From contig DDSP01000070.1 of assembly GCA_002343445.1 (NCBI GenBank), positions 571 to 57,005 on the forward strand: a stretch of 56,435 bases of DNA. The letters run 5' to 3'. The translations under genes and the position numbers were made by a program. How positions within the stretch are numbered: position 1 is the first letter of the stretch; every line of letters starts with the position of its first letter. Positions 53,018 to 56,435 of this stretch are shown here, in pieces. Below the pieces are notes generated by a model. The model ran no database searches. It saw only the letters and a program-made list of their open reading frames with translations, and was not told the origin of the DNA. The stretch is from Chthonomonas sp. UBA2387. GTDB lineage: Bacteria; Armatimonadota; Fimbriimonadia; Fimbriimonadales; Fimbriimonadaceae.

Positions 53018-53899
53018 GTGCGAAACAAAGGCTTCACGCTCATCGAACTTCTCGTCGTCATCGCGATCATCGCGATCCTGGCCGCAATGCTCTTCCCGGT
53101 CTATGCTCAGGCCAAGAAGGCTGCCAAGAAGGCCTCAGACCTGAGCAACATCAAGCAACTCTCGCTCGCCGCGGTGATGTACATCGCCGACAACGACGAT
53201 GTGTTCGTCGCGAACGGCGAAGGCATGGTGCCTTCCAACGCCCAAAACTGGTGGACCATGCAGCCATGGACCGGCCAAACCGACTTCTACGGCAATCTCT
53301 ATGGGGCCGGCGCGGGTGGTGATCCGCCGAATCAAGCGCCGTTGGGTTTCATGGATCCCGCGGTCGTCCAGAACTGGGGCCGAGAAACGCACCCCTACGT
53401 CAAGAGCATCGACCTGTTCGTCAGCCCGGGTGCCGCCAACGACAGCGACCCCAAGTTCGCTCCTGTCAACGACTCGCGTGCGGGCAAGACCAGCTACATG
53501 TTCAACGGCTGCGTCAGCCGCATGTCCCAGACGGCGATCAGCAAGCCGTCCGACCTGGTGATCTTCTCCACCCGTGCGACCACCGTCAAGGAAGCCATCG
53601 TGTCGCCCAGACGCAACTTCTTCACCGACGGCGCGATGCACGCGAACGACGCGGACATCTCCTGGGCCGGCTTCAACTTCAACAAGGGTGCCAACTACGG
53701 CATCGCCGACGGTCATGCGCGCTTCATCCGCCGCAAGGCGCTGAAGTTCAAGCAACTCGGATACTGGGAGTGGGTCTTCATGGACAGCCGTGGCCAGTGG
53801 GTGGACCCGGCAACCAACCCGACGATGGACTCCGATCCGGACCTGGGTCTGAACTATTGGGGAACCTGGGGCAGCTGCGATCCGTCTCGAGTGCCGTAG
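53018..53899 (+). CDS. DUF1559-like prepilin-type protein
   Basis: A 293-residue secreted protein beginning with a canonical prepilin leader (MRNKGFTLIELLVVIAIIAI, cleavage after the Gly, Glu at +5). FPVYAQAKKAAKK follows, with a C-terminal DGHARFIRRKALK typical of the DUF1559-like family abundant in Armatimonadetes and Planctomycetes. The GTG at 53018 has a GAAGGAG site. Two small hairpins (GAGCGC/GCGCTC at 52938-52955 and GTAGG/CCTAC further on) lie in the 100-bp gap upstream. Its position between the regulator and the transporter genes is common in these phyla; role unknown. Confidence 0.88.
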   Translation: MRNKGFTLIELLVVIAIIAILAAMLFPVYAQAKKAAKKASDLSNIKQLSLAAVMYIADNDDVFVANGEGMVPSNAQNWWTMQPWTGQTDFYGNLYGAGAGGDPPNQAPLGFMDPAVVQNWGRETHPYVKSIDLFVSPGAANDSDPKFAPVNDSRAGKTSYMFNGCVSRMSQTAISKPSDLVIFSTRATTVKEAIVSPRRNFFTDGAMHANDADISWAGFNFNKGANYGIADGHARFIRRKALKFKQLGYWEWVFMDSRGQWVDPATNPTMDSDPDLGLNYWGTWGSCDPSRVP

Positions 53900-53901
53900 A
53901 C

Positions 53902-54093
53902 ATGACCCAGATCGCAAAACCACGGTGCTTGACGTTAGCCACGAGGCTCATCCTTTTGGCTGGCATGGTCCTCGGAGTTCTCGCCGGTTGCAGCACCGAC
54001 GAGAATCCTGTCTCTCCACAAAAGATGCAGGAAATCCGGCAGAAGGAAGCGGAAGAACGAGCCAACTTCCAACCTCCGTCCACCAGCAGATGA
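53902..54093 (+). CDS. Small lipoprotein
   Basis: A 63-residue protein with a lipoprotein signal: basic N-terminus, hydrophobic LILLAGMVLGVLAG, and Cys in LAGC at residue 30. A short polar tail, STDENPVSPQKMQEIRQKEA, follows. It starts two bases after the prepilin-like stop and ends 13 bases before the permease, so it belongs to the same operon. Small lipoproteins in this position are frequent companions of DUF1559-like proteins; function is unknown. Confidence 0.7.
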   Translation: MTQIAKPRCLTLATRLILLAGMVLGVLAGCSTDENPVSPQKMQEIRQKEAEERANFQPPSTSR

Positions 54094-54106
54094 CCGCTGG
54101 CGCAAG

Positions 54107-54955
54107 ATGCAGATGAGGTGGCTCCATTCTCACCGAACCGCAAGGGGGCTGGGCCTCGCAGCAATGGCGGCAGGCTCGGCCCTCATGGTGGCTCCCATCG
54201 TCTGGATGTTGAGCACCTCGCTGAAGACGGAAGGCGAGGTGCTCAGCGCAACACCGAAATGGATCCCAGACCAACCGACCCTTGAAAACTACCTAGAACT
54301 GTTCAGAAGGTCCGCCGAGTTTCCCATCGCGCGCTGGTTCGCAAACTCGCTCGGCGTCGCCCTGGCAGTGACCCTCTTGACCCTATGGGTCACCAGCATG
54401 GCCGCTTATGCGTTCGCTCGCCTAGAGTTCAAGGGTCGAGACACGCTCTTTTTGGCCGTCGTCGCCACCATGATGATCCCGGGTCAGGTCTGCCTCATTC
54501 CGGTGTATCTCATCGTACAATTCATCGGCTGGAACGACTCCTATCCCGCCCTGATCGTTCCGGGGCTGGCCAGCGCCTTCGGCGTGTTCCTACTGCGCCA
54601 GTTCTTCATCGCCATCCCACGCGAGTTGGAGGAGGCAGCGATCGTCGACGGCGCTGGACGGTGGACGCTGTACTGGCGAGTCGTTCTTCCTATCGCTCAG
54701 CCAGCAATGGCCACATTGGCGATCTTCACATTCCTCGCGTCTTGGAACGATTTTGTCTGGCCGTTGATCGTGACTTCGGACATCACCATGCGAACCCTGC
54801 CCGTCGGGTTATCGATTTTTCAAGGGCGGTATACAACCGAATATGGCATCACCATGGCGGCTGCTGCAATCGCATCGCTGCCTGTCATCGTTGCCTTCCT
54901 GTTCTTCCAGAGGCGGATCACCGAAGGGATCGCCTTGACCGGCCTGAAAGGATAG
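54107..54955 (+). CDS. Carbohydrate ABC transporter permease (MalG type)
   Basis: A 282-residue inner-membrane permease with six helices, EAA loop RELEEAAIVDGAGRWTLYWRVVLP and the typical end GIALTGLKG. It is probably the missing partner of the MalF-type permease and binding protein encoded on the opposite strand at 48764-50871. It is separated from them by a GH43 gene, the ArsR-type regulator and the prepilin gene. The stop lies three bases before the second GH43 gene. Confidence 0.92.
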   Translation: MQMRWLHSHRTARGLGLAAMAAGSALMVAPIVWMLSTSLKTEGEVLSATPKWIPDQPTLENYLELFRRSAEFPIARWFANSLGVALAVTLLTLWVTSMAAYAFARLEFKGRDTLFLAVVATMMIPGQVCLIPVYLIVQFIGWNDSYPALIVPGLASAFGVFLLRQFFIAIPRELEEAAIVDGAGRWTLYWRVVLPIAQPAMATLAIFTFLASWNDFVWPLIVTSDITMRTLPVGLSIFQGRYTTEYGITMAAAAIASLPVIVAFLFFQRRITEGIALTGLKG

Positions 54956-54958
54956 CCA

Positions 54959-55918
54959 ATGCTCCCCACATTCTTCGCAGTCATGATACTCACGGATACC
55001 TACAGGAACCCGGTCTGGAGCAAGGACTTCCCCGACCCATTCATCACCCGCGATGGCGATACGTTCTACGCATATGGAACGCACAACAGCCCCCATGGCT
55101 TTCAACTCATGTCCTCTAAAGATCTGGTGACTTGGACGCATCTGGGCGCGGTTGGAAAGCCGTCTTGGTCCTCGGAGCAGATGTGGGCACCGGAGGTCTA
55201 CCCGTGGCAAGGCAAGTGGCGCATGCTTTACTCGGCACTCAACCCGGTCACCAAGAAGCGCGACCTTGCGATTTCCGTTGCAGACCATCCGCGTGGGCCG
55301 TTTGAGCACCAGACGGTGCTGATCAAGGGCATTGACGAGAACGACAGACCAGGAGAAGACGGAGCGATCGACCCTTGCTTGTTTGTCGAAGCCGGACGAC
55401 CATACCTGCTGTACATCCGCGAGGCCAAGCCGCGGGCACTCAAGATCGTCGAACTTTCAGCCGACCTCCTCAAAACGATCGGCGATCGCAGGGTACTCCT
55501 TGAAGCCGACCGTGAACTCGAGAAAGGCGTATTGGATGCACCGACTCTTGTGCATCGCAACGGTGTCTACTGGCTATTCTATTCGTCCGGATGGTTCCAA
55601 TCTTGGAAGCGCGACGCTTGCTATCGAGTGTGGGCCGCTCGATCGAAGTCTTTGCTCGGTCCATACACTAAGCCCGACAAGCCTGTTCTGGATACCGCGC
55701 CTGGACATATCTACTCGCCAGGCCACCAATCGATTATCGAGTTGCCTACAGGAGAGTGGTGGATTGCCTATCATGCGTGGGACGCTCAAGGCGAGCCGAT
55801 GTACGGGCATAATGACAAGGGACGGACGTTACGGCTGGATCGCCTGCATTGGGAGGCAAACGGGCCCCGGACCGACGGTCCGACAACCGATCCCCGACCC
55901 GTTCCACGCCTGCGGTAA
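54959..55918 (+). CDS. Glycoside hydrolase family 43 protein with altered acid residue
   Basis: A 319-residue propeller-type protein. The base is Asp in DFPDPFITRDGD; the middle carries WAPEVYPWQGKWRMLYSA and a DPCLFVEAGRPYLLYI modulator region. Where most GH43 enzymes have EGP or EAP with the catalytic Glu, this one has LDAPTLVHRNGVYWLFYSSG, so Asp stands at that position. It may be a weaker glycosidase or a binding protein. It starts just after the MalG gene, sharing its operon; ATG 54959 and an internal ATG (MILTDTYRNPVW) are both possible starts. No signal peptide is evident. Confidence 0.82.
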   Translation: MLPTFFAVMILTDTYRNPVWSKDFPDPFITRDGDTFYAYGTHNSPHGFQLMSSKDLVTWTHLGAVGKPSWSSEQMWAPEVYPWQGKWRMLYSALNPVTKKRDLAISVADHPRGPFEHQTVLIKGIDENDRPGEDGAIDPCLFVEAGRPYLLYIREAKPRALKIVELSADLLKTIGDRRVLLEADRELEKGVLDAPTLVHRNGVYWLFYSSGWFQSWKRDACYRVWAARSKSLLGPYTKPDKPVLDTAPGHIYSPGHQSIIELPTGEWWIAYHAWDAQGEPMYGHNDKGRTLRLDRLHWEANGPRTDGPTTDPRPVPRLR

Positions 55919-56404
55919 CTTGTTGCTAAACTTCATCTGGGCTCCGCATCCAATTGGCCGTGCCGAGGTCTCGATGGCAGAAGCACACCCTTGGCAACGA
56001 ATGTACCGTGGGCCCATAGCCTCCCGGACGAGTATGCAGGATCGCCGTTGGGGAGGATGGTGCGCGCAACACCAAGGCCTTGGCGCGGTCTGGGCTGTCC
56101 ATGTGACCGGGACCTGATCGCGACCATTTGGCGAAGGACTGGAGCGGGAGTCTGCGGATCAGGGTCGCAAAGGTTCGGACCCGCGGTATTGCCAGGTTGG
56201 CAGGACGCGCGCCAGCCAATGTCCAGTTCCGCACGCGTCCTTCCTAGGCCACGGGAGGTGACGAACTTGGCCCAGGACCGTCGTACGCTAGCACAGCCCT
56301 CAACGCCACGAAGCGACTCCATCCAAAGTCGCCGATTCGGAGCAGGTCTTCCGTTGACACCGACGCCAACCCGCCCGAAATGTGCAGGTTTTGGGTTCGA
56401 AACT
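55919..56404. other. 486-bp region without a confident gene
   Basis: No frame here has convincing codon structure or a recognisable domain on either strand. Several short frames exist on both strands but contradict each other in composition. A segment reading PWQRMYRGPIASRTSM (plus strand, ~55985) may be decayed coding sequence. No repeats or promoter pairs stand out. Confidence 0.5.
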
Positions 56405-56435
56405 TGGTGGGCCGTGTAGGGCTCGAACCTACGAC
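56405..56435 (-). tRNA. 3' end of a tRNA, probably tRNA-Lys (cut by window edge)
   Basis: On the minus strand the sequence ends with a T-arm (GTAGG TTCGAGC CCTAC), an acceptor strand ACGGCCC, discriminator A and an encoded CCA at 56407-56405. The implied 5' end GGGCCGT and the preceding GTC context match bacterial tRNA-Lys, but the anticodon is outside the window. Confidence 0.85.

Noticed and set aside
55926..56419. Short frames in the 3' gap on both strands
   Set aside because: Mutually overlapping, no domains, Arg/Pro-rich composition; no basis to call a gene.

Overview
The window is a GC-rich bacterial chromosome segment. The evidence points to the phylum Armatimonadetes (Fimbriimonadia-like). 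It encodes prepilin-type proteins starting with the FTLIELLVVIAIIAILAA signature followed by FPVYAQAKK, a pattern typical of that group. It also has a B12-dependent ribonucleotide reductase, an OprO/P-like porin that implies an outer membrane, frequent GTG/TTG starts, and many 4-base ATGA/GTGA/TTGA gene overlaps. The lineage is an inference; no rRNA is present.

Layout. 1-1.9 kb: nrdR-nrdJ with a possible NrdR operator. 2-13.6 kb: housekeeping and stand-alone genes: a 2-oxoacid dehydrogenase E2, an SDR-type threonine dehydrogenase, a YprB-like nuclease, pyroglutamyl peptidase, DinB-like and SDR proteins, a large secreted discoidin/CARDB protein, a YedK-type SRAP protein, truB and nrnA. 13.7-22.4 kb (minus strand): a probable sulfated-glycan uptake cluster. 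It holds a porin, a substrate-binding protein fused to an ABC permease, a second permease, a sulfatase, a small membrane protein, a Gfo/Idh/MocA oxidoreductase and an EI24-like protein. 22.5-28.5 kb (plus strand): a BCCP-like protein lacking its biotinyl lysine, a prepilin-like protein, accC, nusB, folD, a small cysteine/histidine protein and lepA. 28.5-36.3 kb: a GH2 glycosidase, a GltD-like iron-sulfur flavoprotein and pyruvate:ferredoxin oxidoreductase.

36.3-47.6 kb is accessory DNA with two modules. The first, on the minus strand, is the most interesting part of the window. A promoter and a leader that folds like a SAM-I-clan riboswitch with a terminator/antiterminator switch precede a tightly overlapping operon. 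Its genes are a 32-residue small ORF, a MoxR-type AAA+ ATPase, a 157-residue protein of unknown family, a protein with an HExxH motif and a vWA/MIDAS domain, and a divergent S-adenosylmethionine synthetase. The second, on the plus strand and visibly less GC-rich, is a restriction-modification system. It has two C5-cytosine methyltransferases and a 1048-residue nuclease/methyltransferase-like protein whose amino-methyltransferase motif IV reads NPPA. A native-looking secreted metallopeptidase gene separates the modules. Short coding-like scraps on both sides of the second module may be an interrupted gene.

47.6-56.4 kb: an enolase-superfamily enzyme and a plant-polysaccharide locus. The locus has a MalF-type permease, a binding protein and a GH43 enzyme on the minus strand. 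A divergent ArsR-type regulator, a DUF1559-like prepilin, a small lipoprotein, a MalG-type permease and a second GH43 enzyme lie on the plus strand. The right edge cuts a tRNA on the minus strand, probably tRNA-Lys. No CRISPR array, rRNA or insertion sequence was seen.
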